Assembly (NCBI GenBank): GCA_036563645.1
Contig: DATCMA010000037.1
Span: 62,001 to 126,000 of the forward strand
Length of the DNA stretch: 64,000 bases
Source: DATCMA01 sp036563645
Lineage (GTDB): Bacteria; Actinomycetota; Actinomycetes; Mycobacteriales; Micromonosporaceae
Direction: 5' to 3'
Both the position numbers and the translations under genes were made by a program. This document shows, one piece after another, positions 42,026-50,461 of this stretch (positions within the stretch are counted from its first letter, which is position 1; the number at the start of each line of letters is the position of its first letter). Under the pieces are notes generated by a model that was given only the letters and a program-made list of their open reading frames with translations, had not been told where the DNA came from and did not search any database.

Positions 42026-42800
42026 CGAGGACGCGTCCCATCGGGGGTCCCGGCGGCGCGGCGGGCCGCTGCGGCGGGGAACACACCAGCAGGTGCCGGA
42101 GCCGAGCAAACTCGTGCGGCGCGAGACCGGCGACGGCGGCGAATTCCGACACGCTCGCGAAGCCGTGCCGGCGCTCCCGCTCCCCCAGCACCTGGCGCGC
42201 CCGCTCCGGGGTGATGCCAGGGAGCGCGACGAGCTGCGCGTAGGTCGCGGTGTTGACGTCGACGGGCTGCGCGGCCGAACGCGGCGAGGGCACCACCGGC
42301 GCGGCGACGGGCGGTGGGACCGGCGGGTTGAGCGGAGCGGCCGGTCTCGGGCTCGCGCCCCCGACCGGAGGGTGGGGCGCGCCATATCCGGTGGGGGTCG
42401 CGGGGACACCGGGCCCGGGCCACACCGGGGGTGGCGCGAGCGGCCGGTCATCCCGGGAGCTCCGGGAGGCGCACCACCGCAACCACGCGGGGTTGATGAG
42501 ACAGGCGTGGGCGATGCTGCCCGCCCAGATGGAGAGCATGATCCCGGTGGCCACGAACGCCACGGTGCTCTCCGGGTCGGTTTCGCCGACGACGATAAAC
42601 GCGATCCAGCCGATGATGAGATAGGCGATGCCCGACAGCCACCAGGACGGGCGCCTCGCGCGCAGCCCGACATAGATGAAGCCGATACCCCCGAGGCAGC
42701 TACACCCCACCAGCGGCAAGACAAGCCACAGGCTGCGCTGGATACGCCACCTCAGGGAGGTCTCCGGCCGCGTGCCGGCTCCCCACTGCTCACCGGGCAC
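42018..42800 (-). CDS. Three-helix membrane protein with ComEA-like helix-hairpin-helix domain
   Basis: A 260-aa protein. Three hydrophobic helices lie in the first 110 residues (WLVLPLVGCSCLGGIGFIYV, LSGIAYLIIGWIAFIVVG, FVATGIMLSIWAGSIAHACL), then a long proline-rich linker, then a helix-hairpin-helix segment (DVNTATYAQLVALPGITPERARQVL, FASVSEFAAVAGL). The helix-hairpin-helix usually binds DNA backbone or mediates protein contacts. Here it is on the same side as the C-terminal linker, probably cytoplasmic. It overlaps the DUF2997 gene by 11 bases and the radical-SAM gene by 8. Confidence 0.8.
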   Translation of the reverse strand: MPGEQWGAGTRPETSLRWRIQRSLWLVLPLVGCSCLGGIGFIYVGLRARRPSWWLSGIAYLIIGWIAFIVVGETDPESTVAFVATGIMLSIWAGSIAHACLINPAWLRWCASRSSRDDRPLAPPPVWPGPGVPATPTGYGAPHPPVGGASPRPAAPLNPPVPPPVAAPVVPSPRSAAQPVDVNTATYAQLVALPGITPERARQVLGERERRHGFASVSEFAAVAGLAPHEFARLRHLLVCSPPQRPAAPPGPPMGRVLDV

Positions 42801-43026
42801 CAGGCCACTCCTCGGCGCGCGCGACCTCGCGGTCCTCCTGCGGTACCTCGGTGGTGGCCGAGGCGTACTCGGCGGTGTAGGCGCTCTGCACGGTCTGGGC
42901 GTCGAGGAGCTCCTCGAGAACCGCGATGTAGTCCAGACAGGTGTCGTCGGTGAATCCCACGGTCTCGGCGGTGACCGTCCCCTGGGGTGTCACGGTCACC
43001 ACGATGCGGCGCGGCCGGCTCGTCAT
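42790..43026 (-). CDS. DUF2997 small protein
   Basis: A 78-aa protein of the DUF2997 type: RRIVVTVTPQGTVTAETVGFTDDTCLDYIAVLEELL, with the conserved GF.G/D.C motif (here GFTDDTCLDY), and an acidic C-terminus. DUF2997 proteins commonly accompany DUF1257/Ycf35-like proteins and AAA ATPases; none has a defined function. The start overlaps the upstream gene's stop (ATGA). Confidence 0.85.
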   Translation of the reverse strand: MTSRPRRIVVTVTPQGTVTAETVGFTDDTCLDYIAVLEELLDAQTVQSAYTAEYASATTEVPQEDREVARAEEWPGAR

Positions 43027-43475
43027 CCGCGTCCCTCCACGGCGAAGACGAGCTGCACACTGTTGTCCTCGGTCACGGTTTCAGACTCCAACCGAAGCCC
43101 CACCGTCGCGGCGCGGTCGCGCAGCCGCTGCAGGACAGCGCGCTGCACCTGCCGCCCGTAGCTCGCGTCGATCGCGCTGACGATCTCGACCGCGCGCGCT
43201 TCATCGACCTCACCGCTGAAGTGCGCCGCCCATATGCCGTCCTCACCTCGGACGAAACGGGCACGTACCCCTTGCCACTCAGCGATGATCTGCTGGTCGT
43301 CCCTGGTCACGCGCGCGTTGGTCTCCTCCAGCGCGGCGGCAAGGAGCGTCGCATCGCGCATGCGGGTCCGCACCTGGCAGATGATCCGTCCATCGGCGTC
43401 GCGTTCGGAGCGGGTGCCCTGGTACGCCGTGACGGCGGCGACCGCGAGGGGCAACAGGATCAGCGAGACACTCAT
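43023..43475 (-). CDS. Ycf35/DUF1257-like protein with short N-terminal anchor
   Basis: A 150-aa protein in the position normally held by a DUF1257 (Ycf35) protein between the AAA ATPase and DUF2997. It has a short hydrophobic N-terminus (MSVSLILLPLAVAAVTAY), then RTRMRDATLLAAALEET, a beta-rich middle and a helical C-terminus (AVLQRLRDRAATVGLRLESETV). TRMRDA.LL..AL resembles the start of DUF1257 proteins, which here follows a hydrophobic extension. Assignment rests mainly on synteny plus that segment. Confidence 0.6.
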   Translation of the reverse strand: MSVSLILLPLAVAAVTAYQGTRSERDADGRIICQVRTRMRDATLLAAALEETNARVTRDDQQIIAEWQGVRARFVRGEDGIWAAHFSGEVDEARAVEIVSAIDASYGRQVQRAVLQRLRDRAATVGLRLESETVTEDNSVQLVFAVEGRG

Positions 43476-43501
43476 GTCGTGCCCTTCCGCGACTGAAGCA
43501 G

Positions 43502-45130
43502 CTAGAACTCAACCGCCCGACCGCCCCGTGGTGCCCGGTCGACTGTCGAGCCGACGTGGGTGGTGAGATCCCAGTCTTCGGCGGCGGTCGCGGCTACCGC
43601 CCGCTTCTCCGCCCAGCGCCGAATGCTCGTGATGCGTTCCGCCTGCGTGACGCTGAGCGGCACCATGTTGACGATCGCGCGGGTAAGGTCATCGTGCCGC
43701 AGCGGCCGACGCTCGGCGAAGGCGTCGACCAGCGCGGCGACGACCGCCTGTTCGATCTCGGCGCCGGAGTACCCCTCGCTGAGCTCCGCTAGCTCCGCGA
43801 GGAGAGCGTCGTCGACGGTCAGCTCCCGGCCCACGGTGGGGTTGGCCAGACGCTTCCTGAGGTGGACCGCCCAGATCGCCGCCCGTTCGGCCCGGGTGGG
43901 GAGGTCGACGAAGAAGATCTCGTCGAAGCGTCCCTTGCGGAGCAGCTCGGGCGGCAGGTGCTCGATGTCGTTGGCGGTGGCGATGACGAAGACCGGGGCG
44001 GTCTTCTCCTGCATCCAAGTGAGGAACGTGCCGAGGACCCGCGCTGAGGTGCCGGAATCCCCGGTTCCGTGCGACAAGCCCTTCTCGATCTCGTCAACCC
44101 ACAGCACGCACGGCGCGGCGGCCTCGGCGGTGCGCAACGCGGTGCGCATGTTCTGCTCGCTCGACCCGACCAGGCCGGCGAAGACCCGGCCGATGTCGAA
44201 ACGCAGCAAGGGGAGCCGCCAGGCGGCGGCGACGGCTTTCGCGGTGAGCGACTTCCCACAGCCGGGCACGCCGGTGATGAGCACCCCGCGGGGAGCCGGC
44301 AATCCGTACTCGGCGGCCTCGGCGAGCCAGGTGCCATCTCGCTTGGCGAGCCACCGCTTGAGGTTCTCCAGGCCGCCGACGTCGGCGAGCTCGACGCGGT
44401 CCGTGACGAACTCGAGCAACCCGGACTTGCGGACGACTTGCCGCTTCTCCTCGTGAACGACCTCGATGTCGTCGAGGTCGAGCACACCGTCGTTGACCAT
44501 CGCCCGGGCGAAGGCGTTCTCCGCCTCGACGAGCGTCAGCCCTCGCGCCGCCTTCGCCAGCCGCTCGCGCCCGCGCTCGTCCAGGTCGATGCGGATACGC
44601 CCGTCCGCGGCGTTCGTCGCGATGATCGCGTCGAGCACCTGCCGAATCTCGCGGTCCGTGGGGTACGGGAAGTCGACGTACGTGACGTCCTTCTCCAGCT
44701 CGACCGGGATCGTGATCACCGGGGAGAGCAGGATGATCGAGCGGGCGACGGGGCCGGTGCGGTACGCCGCCGCGAGATCCCGGAGGCGCCGGATGATGCG
44801 GGGCGCGTGCGGCGCGCGGTCCGCGATCGCGTGGTGCAGGTCGCGGAAGATGAGCAGCGCCGGCTCGTCGATCCGCTGGGCGATGGCGAGGGCCGTGTCG
44901 GGATCCTCGCTGGCTTGACACGGCGTCCCATCAGGGCGCACGAGCCCGGTGGTCAGCGACCACGTCCACACCGGGCGCGGGGTCCGAATGCGGGTGACGT
45001 CCTGAGCGACGGCCCTGACTTCGGCGATGACCCGCTGTTCTTCGTACGACTCGATGCACAGGAGGGGAATCCGCGCTTTGAGCAGTTGCGCCAGCGTGTC
45101 GCGGAAATTCTCCGCCACCGACCCGGCCAC
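43502..45130 (-). CDS. Ycf46-like AAA+ ATPase
   Basis: A 542-aa AAA+ protein. The N-terminal about 250 residues form the degenerate first ATPase-like domain of Ycf46 proteins (RIPLLCIESYEEQRVI, LIFRDLHHAI). The second domain carries Walker A GVPGCGKSLT (about 287-296), GLVGSSEQNMRTALRTAEA, Walker B VLWVDEIEK, sensor ATAND and an arginine finger region in LLRKGRFDEIFFVDLP. Ycf46 occurs in cyanobacteria, plastids and many bacteria with Ycf35/DUF2997, without a settled function. It heads the five-gene cluster ending in the radical-SAM protein. Confidence 0.9.
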   Translation of the reverse strand: MAGSVAENFRDTLAQLLKARIPLLCIESYEEQRVIAEVRAVAQDVTRIRTPRPVWTWSLTTGLVRPDGTPCQASEDPDTALAIAQRIDEPALLIFRDLHHAIADRAPHAPRIIRRLRDLAAAYRTGPVARSIILLSPVITIPVELEKDVTYVDFPYPTDREIRQVLDAIIATNAADGRIRIDLDERGRERLAKAARGLTLVEAENAFARAMVNDGVLDLDDIEVVHEEKRQVVRKSGLLEFVTDRVELADVGGLENLKRWLAKRDGTWLAEAAEYGLPAPRGVLITGVPGCGKSLTAKAVAAAWRLPLLRFDIGRVFAGLVGSSEQNMRTALRTAEAAAPCVLWVDEIEKGLSHGTGDSGTSARVLGTFLTWMQEKTAPVFVIATANDIEHLPPELLRKGRFDEIFFVDLPTRAERAAIWAVHLRKRLANPTVGRELTVDDALLAELAELSEGYSGAEIEQAVVAALVDAFAERRPLRHDDLTRAIVNMVPLSVTQAERITSIRRWAEKRAVAATAAEDWDLTTHVGSTVDRAPRGGRAVEF

Positions 45131-45452
45131 CTCCGAATCCTGGACTGCTCCTTACGCTCGCCGGACTGTAGCACTCAGCGGAGCACGGCCGGGACCAGTG
45201 TCTTTACCGGTGAGCAGCGCCGGGATCGCCCCGCCGGACCATGAATCGCACGCTGGACCCCTGAAGCGTCACCGTCGATCAGGCAGACATTCCGATGCGT
45301 CAATGATCTGTCCCTCGACTAGGTGATTGGCGAGCGGCCCATCGGGTGAGGGATGGACGCCCGGGAAGAAGCGCGCGACAGCCTCCCTGACGCGCACCGT
45401 CATGGTACCCGCGCCACCGACGGTGGTCGATCACATGGACTGCGCGCGGGTG

Positions 45453-45486
45453 CCGGCAGCCGCGGGGACGCCCTCGCGGCTGCCGG
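45453..45486. repeat. Perfect 12-bp inverted repeat
   Basis: CCGGCAGCCGCG and CGCGGCTGCCGG are separated by a 10-base loop. No T-run on either side. It sits at the 3' end of the possible small minus-strand gene, so it could be its terminator. Confidence 0.5.
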
Positions 45487-45487
45487 G

Positions 45488-45886
45488 TCATCGGGACGCG
45501 CGTTGCGTGGTCTGCCGGGTCCGCTGCCGCGTCGTCGGCGAGGTGGTTCGAATGCGCGGCGCGTTACTCTCTCGGCTCTCCGCGGAGAAGCGGCTCGGGG
45601 AGGCGGCTCTACTGCCCTGCTGTTGATGCTGACGCTGGTGCTCGCGGACCCGCTCCTCCCACGCCGTCTGGTCGCCTCCCCAACTCGGCGGCGCGGCCCA
45701 GCGATGGGAGCCATCGCAGTAGTGCATGTCCTCGTCACCAGGGCGCAAGATGCTCATCACCACTCCGTCCGCCGCTCCGGTAATGAACTCCTTTGTCTCG
45801 TCGCACTCGGGGAGAGGGGGTCGGACCACCGCCGTCCTCCGGCGAGCACGGTCGGCGCGCGCAGTCTCGACCGCACCCATGATCAA
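45488..45886 (-). CDS. Possible small hypothetical protein
   Basis: A 132-codon frame with fair third-position GC in its first 90 codons and protein-like composition (ECDETKEFITGAADGVVMSIL, HYCDGSHRWAAPPSWGGD) followed by a low-complexity basic tail. No family recognised and no clear ribosome-binding site. It may be spurious. Confidence 0.3.
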   Translation of the reverse strand: MIMGAVETARADRARRRTAVVRPPLPECDETKEFITGAADGVVMSILRPGDEDMHYCDGSHRWAAPPSWGGDQTAWEERVREHQRQHQQQGSRAASPSRFSAESRESNAPRIRTTSPTTRQRTRQTTQRASR

Positions 45887-46246
45887 CTGCTCCGACCCGC
45901 CACCCGTAGGAAAGAGAATGCAATACCTATCGCGCTCGCAGACGCACCCTAAAAGGATCGACGGTTACCTCAATGAGGTACCCAAGAATGGCAAACAATC
46001 ATCGAATGATGGAACTTTCCCCATCCCGCGACGTATCTCTCGCAGCGGACTAATCGTGCCGCACCCCCGGCAATTAATGAGTCCAACTCACATTGGGAGC
46101 GTTACCAGCGGATTATTGGGCCGCGATGACAACACAATGGACACTCACGCCAATATTGCCTCATGTCCGCCGTATATCGCGGCGGCACACAGCCCGAAAG
46201 GGAGGACAGGGGACATTCAGCGACCCGACCGGGCTCGCGTGCAGCC

Positions 46247-47593
46247 TCACCCGGCGGTTGTCACCGCGGACGCGAGATGCGACAAGAACACGTGGTGGGC
46301 TTCCCACCCATCGGGGAACGCCACGGGCACATTGAGGTGCACGGGTTCCCAGGAGGGGTACGCGTCCAAGAGGTCAGCGATGCCCGCGCGCGCGACGACG
46401 ATACACGCGTGCCGATGGCGGGACGCGAGCACGCACAACCGCCCGGACTCCAGGTGGAATGCGGTCGCGTCTCGGCGCCCGGACAGGGGGTGCAGCACGA
46501 TGGTCACGTCGAATTCCCGCCCTTGCAGGCGATTCGCGGTATCGACGGTGATACCCTCCCCCGCCACGCCGAGCTCCTTGCGAATCGCCGCGGCCTGATC
46601 GCGATGCGCGGTCCCAATCGCGATGCGATCCGCGGTGACCGGGCTCCCCTCCGGCGCCCGCTCCGAGAACGCGACCGCGCCGCGCTCCAGGATCCGGAGG
46701 GCCAACCGCGCACACGCGGCCGTCGCCTCACGATCCGTGCGCAGCGTGTAGCGCGGGGGCAGCTCGTACAGCGCCCATCCCGTCGCCGCGGCACGCTCCA
46801 CCGCGTCGTCCACAGTGTCCCCAGGCCCTGACTTCGCCAGCACCAGCGACCGTTCCGCCGCCGTCGTCCCCGACCGGAAGCCGGTGAAGGGATAGAACGC
46901 CTCGGCCACCACGGGCGCGGCCGAAGCCGGCAGCCGCCACGAGACGGGCAGGCGGTGCACTGGAAGGTCGGGATTGTGTCGCAAGAGGACGGCGACGGCG
47001 CTCTGCATGGGATCCCACGTCAACCCCGCCCACCGCGACGTCTCGACGGTGGAGAAAGGGTCGAGCTGCCCGGGATCACCCACGAAGAGTGCGCGCGCGA
47101 AACGCCCAGCGACGCGCAACAGGGCGTCAGACCGCATCTGGTACGCCTCGTCGACGATCGCCCAGGGCCACGAACCCTCGGTGACCGTCGCCCACTTGGC
47201 GGCCGTGCCGATGAGGATGGCGGCCCCGTCAAGTTGCGTGACCGTGGTCGCGATCCGCACCGACGGCCACCGCGCGATCCGCTCCGGCGCGCGGTAGGTA
47301 GCGGCGGAGAGCCGCCCGATCGCGAGGTGCGGTGCCGCGGCCGCCAGACGCTCGATGAGATCGTCAACCTGCTCGTTGGTCTGCGCGACGATGAGCACCG
47401 GCTCCCCGGCGGAGGCGAGGTCGATCGCCGCGCGGACGACCAGGGTGGATTTCCCCGCACCGGGCGGCGAGTCGACCACGACGCCACGGTGCCCGCCGGA
47501 ACGCAGATCGTCCATCACGGCGTTGACCACGCGCTCCGCTTCGGCCGCGGGCGACACCGCGTCGATGGTCACGTCCTTTCCCTTCTCCCTCAC
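46247..47593 (-). CDS. Superfamily 1 DNA/RNA helicase-like ATPase
   Basis: A 448-aa SF1 helicase core of the Upf1/Dna2-like type. Walker A is VVDSPPGAGKSTLV (about residues 40-52), motif Ia-like VLIVAQTNEQVDDL, Walker B WAIVDEAYQM, motif III FVGDPGQLDPF, then the second RecA domain with RIAIGTAHRDQAAAI and VDTANRLQGREFDVTIV (motif V) and LASRHRHACIVVAR (motif VI). It is shorter than most family members and has no accessory nuclease. Its start overlaps the stop of the unknown 498-aa gene. Third gene of an operon with an Fe-S nuclease-like protein. Confidence 0.88.
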   Translation of the reverse strand: MREKGKDVTIDAVSPAAEAERVVNAVMDDLRSGGHRGVVVDSPPGAGKSTLVVRAAIDLASAGEPVLIVAQTNEQVDDLIERLAAAAPHLAIGRLSAATYRAPERIARWPSVRIATTVTQLDGAAILIGTAAKWATVTEGSWPWAIVDEAYQMRSDALLRVAGRFARALFVGDPGQLDPFSTVETSRWAGLTWDPMQSAVAVLLRHNPDLPVHRLPVSWRLPASAAPVVAEAFYPFTGFRSGTTAAERSLVLAKSGPGDTVDDAVERAAATGWALYELPPRYTLRTDREATAACARLALRILERGAVAFSERAPEGSPVTADRIAIGTAHRDQAAAIRKELGVAGEGITVDTANRLQGREFDVTIVLHPLSGRRDATAFHLESGRLCVLASRHRHACIVVARAGIADLLDAYPSWEPVHLNVPVAFPDGWEAHHVFLSHLASAVTTAG

Positions 47594-49086
47594 CGCGCCC
47601 AGTCCTCGGCCGCGTCCTCCTCCGGCTCACCATCCGATGGGCCGCCGTGGGTCCACGGGGTCTCCTCGGGTGCGGGGAACGTGGCTTCCGGTCGATACTC
47701 GTGGGCCAGCGTCGTGTAGGTCACCCACTCCCCGACCGCCGGCACACTCCCCGGCGGTGGGGTGAGCGACCGGCCCATTCCCCCGGCGAGCTCCAGTTCC
47801 ACCTCCGTCGTGGCGTCGGTCCGGTGGAGGCGGACCATCGTCGCCCGCTGGGAGGGACGCGCCGGCGAGTAGACCACCGTGCCTAGGGGCAGCGGCATCC
47901 AGTCCTCGGTCACGACGACGATCCGCGGGCGCAAGACGCGCTTCTTGCCGCTGTCACTGACGCGATTGGGCTCCGCGTGCGTCACCGTGCCGGCGAACGC
48001 CTCCCCGGTGAGCCGGTACTCGGCCATGACTAACGGATCGTCGTAGGCGCGCTGGACCACATACGCCGCCTGCGCCCGCTCCAACCGGTGCAGGCGCCGC
48101 GCGGCGGCGACCGCCCCGTCGCGCCGCGGCTGCGGGCGGGCCTGCCCGGTCCGCACACTGTCGGCGAATTCGGTGAACGCCATCCGGTCCGCGGCCCACC
48201 GATCCGGCACGTGCGCCCCGGGGGCAAGACGACGCAACAGCGCCAGACCGCGCCACATCAGCTCCCACGTCGGCGCGAGCTGGGAGCGCAGCAGCTCCGC
48301 CAGCACCGCGTACGCCTGACGTCGGGCCGGCTCATCGGGTGCCTCGTGGTACGCGGCGATCGCCGGTGCGAGCCGCGCGTTGTCGAACTCCGGATCGGTC
48401 CGCGGCCCCGCCGGCGGCCAGATCGCCGGGTCCTCGGCGAGCGCCGCCGCCTGCGCCCCGCTGAGCCCGGGCGGCGGATCGATCCACCCGAGCAGCGCGG
48501 CGAGGTTGCGGTCCTCGGTGGCGCTCTGCCCAGTCGCCCAATGCAGGGCGAGCGCCTCGGTCATCGCGACCAGGAGCGACGATCCCGGGAATTCAGCCCG
48601 GTCAGCGAGGAAGGTCAGCCACTGGCCGAGGAGCGGCACCGACGGATGCACCGCGTGCGGACCCTCGGCGCGGCGAAACCGGGTGAAGCGGCCGAGCAGG
48701 CGGACAAAGGCGATGCCCTCCCGGTTGGGCACCCACACCTGTGGGGCGTCGCGATAGCAAGGGCGAGGCTCACCCCCAGGGCCGCGCTCGACCACCTCCG
48801 TCTCTCGACAGTGTCCGTCTATGTAGGACAGAAAGTCGGTGGCGAGGTCCGCGGCGAACGCGAAGCGCTCATCCCGGTTACGCGGCTCCGGCACGACCAA
48901 CAACCGGGGCGCCGTGGGGTCGGTGCCGATCATGGCGGCGAGCGGGGCGTTGGCCTCCCCGGCCAGGGTGAGTGGGATGAAGACCAACGGATGGTCGGCG
49001 ACGTGCACGTGCCGGACCGTGGCGATCGGCTGGGCCACCCCCGCCGCCACCGCTTGGACCCGCGCGAGAGCGGTGAGCGTGCTCAC
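47590..49086 (-). CDS. Large hypothetical protein of the helicase operon
   Basis: A 498-aa soluble protein I do not recognise. An N-terminal segment (HPLVFIPLTLAGEANAPLAAMIG, RLLVVPEPRNRDERFAFAADLATDFLSYID) may form an alpha/beta fold. A long helical middle follows, with WLTFLADRAEFPGSSLLVAMTEALALHWATGQ and tryptophan-rich stretches. A beta-rich C-terminus comes after about residue 390 (RPRIVVVTEDWMPLPLGTVVYSPA, ATMVRLHRTD). No catalytic motif is obvious. Overlaps both neighbours by four bases, so it is probably a structural partner of the helicase and the Fe-S protein. Confidence 0.85.
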   Translation of the reverse strand: MSTLTALARVQAVAAGVAQPIATVRHVHVADHPLVFIPLTLAGEANAPLAAMIGTDPTAPRLLVVPEPRNRDERFAFAADLATDFLSYIDGHCRETEVVERGPGGEPRPCYRDAPQVWVPNREGIAFVRLLGRFTRFRRAEGPHAVHPSVPLLGQWLTFLADRAEFPGSSLLVAMTEALALHWATGQSATEDRNLAALLGWIDPPPGLSGAQAAALAEDPAIWPPAGPRTDPEFDNARLAPAIAAYHEAPDEPARRQAYAVLAELLRSQLAPTWELMWRGLALLRRLAPGAHVPDRWAADRMAFTEFADSVRTGQARPQPRRDGAVAAARRLHRLERAQAAYVVQRAYDDPLVMAEYRLTGEAFAGTVTHAEPNRVSDSGKKRVLRPRIVVVTEDWMPLPLGTVVYSPARPSQRATMVRLHRTDATTEVELELAGGMGRSLTPPPGSVPAVGEWVTYTTLAHEYRPEATFPAPEETPWTHGGPSDGEPEEDAAEDWAR

Positions 49087-50324
49087 CGCGGCCGCTCCTC
49101 GCCGAAGACACCCGCCGCGGCCAACGCCTCGGCCCGCACCCGATGCGCGGTACGCAGTAGCTCCGCCACCTCCTTCTGCTCCTCAGGCGGCAGGAGGGAG
49201 CCGTCGGCCAAGCCGAGCACCGCGGCGACCGTCTCGACGCCACCGAGGTGTTCCTGCACGGCGCGCCCCAGCGCCGCGGTCGTCCCCGCCGCCTCGTGCC
49301 GGCAGAAGTACGCGATGTCGCACGTCTCCAGGCACTCGGGGGTGTAGCGCGCGTCGATAGCGCGCACCGCGGCAGCGAGCTCCTCCGGCGGCCGCGTCGG
49401 CGCGCCGTCGGCGGTGAGGGCGAGGTCGAAGGTGAGATCGGGCGGCAGGGCCGCGAGGAGCGCCTCGATCCGGGCCAACCGGGCCAGGTGCCGGCGCAGC
49501 GTGGCCAGCTGTGTGCGGCAGTCGAGCACGGCCGCCGTCGGGTCGATGGAGAAGTCGCGGGGACAGACCAGGACGACCTCGGGTGAGACGAGCTGAGCAT
49601 CGTGTCCGATGTCGTCGAGCAGGTGACGGGCGGCGAGCACGGAGACCGCGGATTCGATCGCGGCGGCGGACACCTGAGCCGCGTCCGCGTGACCGTCAAT
49701 GATCGCGAATGACTTGAGCGCGATGACGCGGAATCGCCCTTCGGCGTAGAGCAGGAGCGCCTCCGGCTCGACGTACCACGGCTGACCCGCCACCTCCAGC
49801 GCCATCACGGGGTGAGCGACGAGGACCGCTCCGCGCTCTCCCCTCCCGAGGAGGCGGCTGATCGTCGCCCGGGTCGCGCGGTACCCCTCCTCGGCGCCGG
49901 CTGACCGCTCACCCCCGGCGCCCGCCACGCCGGTGGCGTCAGCATCGGACACCGCGCCCTCCGCGCGGAGGTCGACGTAGCGCACCTCAGGCAGGTCGAG
50001 CCCAAGTCGCTCACGGAGCGCCCGCACGAGCTCGGCCCCGCCGTCAGCCGTGACCCGCGCGGCGAAGGCGGCGCTCCGGGCGAGCGCGAATCGCGATTGG
50101 CCGACCCGGGCCGGGAAACCCAGCCGAGCCGCGAGCCGCTGCTTGTCCACGCCCGCGCTGTCGAGCACCGCGCGGCGGCGGCAGCCCGGGTTGCGGGTGA
50201 GGGCGGCGATGGTCCGCGCGGTGGGCTGACGCGGCGGCAGCGGCCCACGCAGCCGGGCCAGCCTCTCCCGCACGTCGTTCCCCTCGGTGCTCGACCAGTC
50301 CGCGGAACCTACCGGATTCGCCAC
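49083..50324 (-). CDS. Cas4/AddB-like Fe-S protein (degenerate PD-(D/E)XK nuclease)
   Basis: A 413-aa protein from GTG 50324. It has one early cysteine (Cys48 in TRNPGCRRRAVL) and a C-terminal trio (Cys331, Cys335, Cys341 in YTPECLETCDIAYFCRHEA), the layout that holds a 4Fe-4S cluster in Cas4 and AddB nucleases. Between them lies a nuclease-like core with YVEPEALLLYAEGRFRVIALKSFAIIDGHADAAQVSAAAIE. The ExK motif reads ALK, so the catalytic Glu seems lost while the Lys and the following Gln-containing helix remain. It may bind rather than cut DNA. First gene of the three-gene operon; divergent from the YibE/F gene. Confidence 0.7.
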   Translation of the reverse strand: MANPVGSADWSSTEGNDVRERLARLRGPLPPRQPTARTIAALTRNPGCRRRAVLDSAGVDKQRLAARLGFPARVGQSRFALARSAAFAARVTADGGAELVRALRERLGLDLPEVRYVDLRAEGAVSDADATGVAGAGGERSAGAEEGYRATRATISRLLGRGERGAVLVAHPVMALEVAGQPWYVEPEALLLYAEGRFRVIALKSFAIIDGHADAAQVSAAAIESAVSVLAARHLLDDIGHDAQLVSPEVVLVCPRDFSIDPTAAVLDCRTQLATLRRHLARLARIEALLAALPPDLTFDLALTADGAPTRPPEELAAAVRAIDARYTPECLETCDIAYFCRHEAAGTTAALGRAVQEHLGGVETVAAVLGLADGSLLPPEEQKEVAELLRTAHRVRAEALAAAGVFGEERPR

Positions 50325-50461
50325 GCGAGCACGGTACAAGCCGCGCGTCGTCGGAAGCCAGGCGGCGCGGCGCCGCGCCCGGGGTGGTTTCGACATCCCC
50401 GTGCGACGCGGCCCATGATGGTGGCCACGACGACCACCATCGGGGCGGAGGGATACCACCA

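Larger units (their letters stand above)
45131..46246. other. Gene-poor interval between AAA cluster and helicase operon
   Basis: About 1.1 kb with one possible small gene (45488-45886, minus) and a 12-bp hairpin. The part from 45900 to 46200 is clearly lower in GC and shows no coding signal on either strand. The start side holds the presumed promoter of the AAA gene. Confidence 0.5.
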
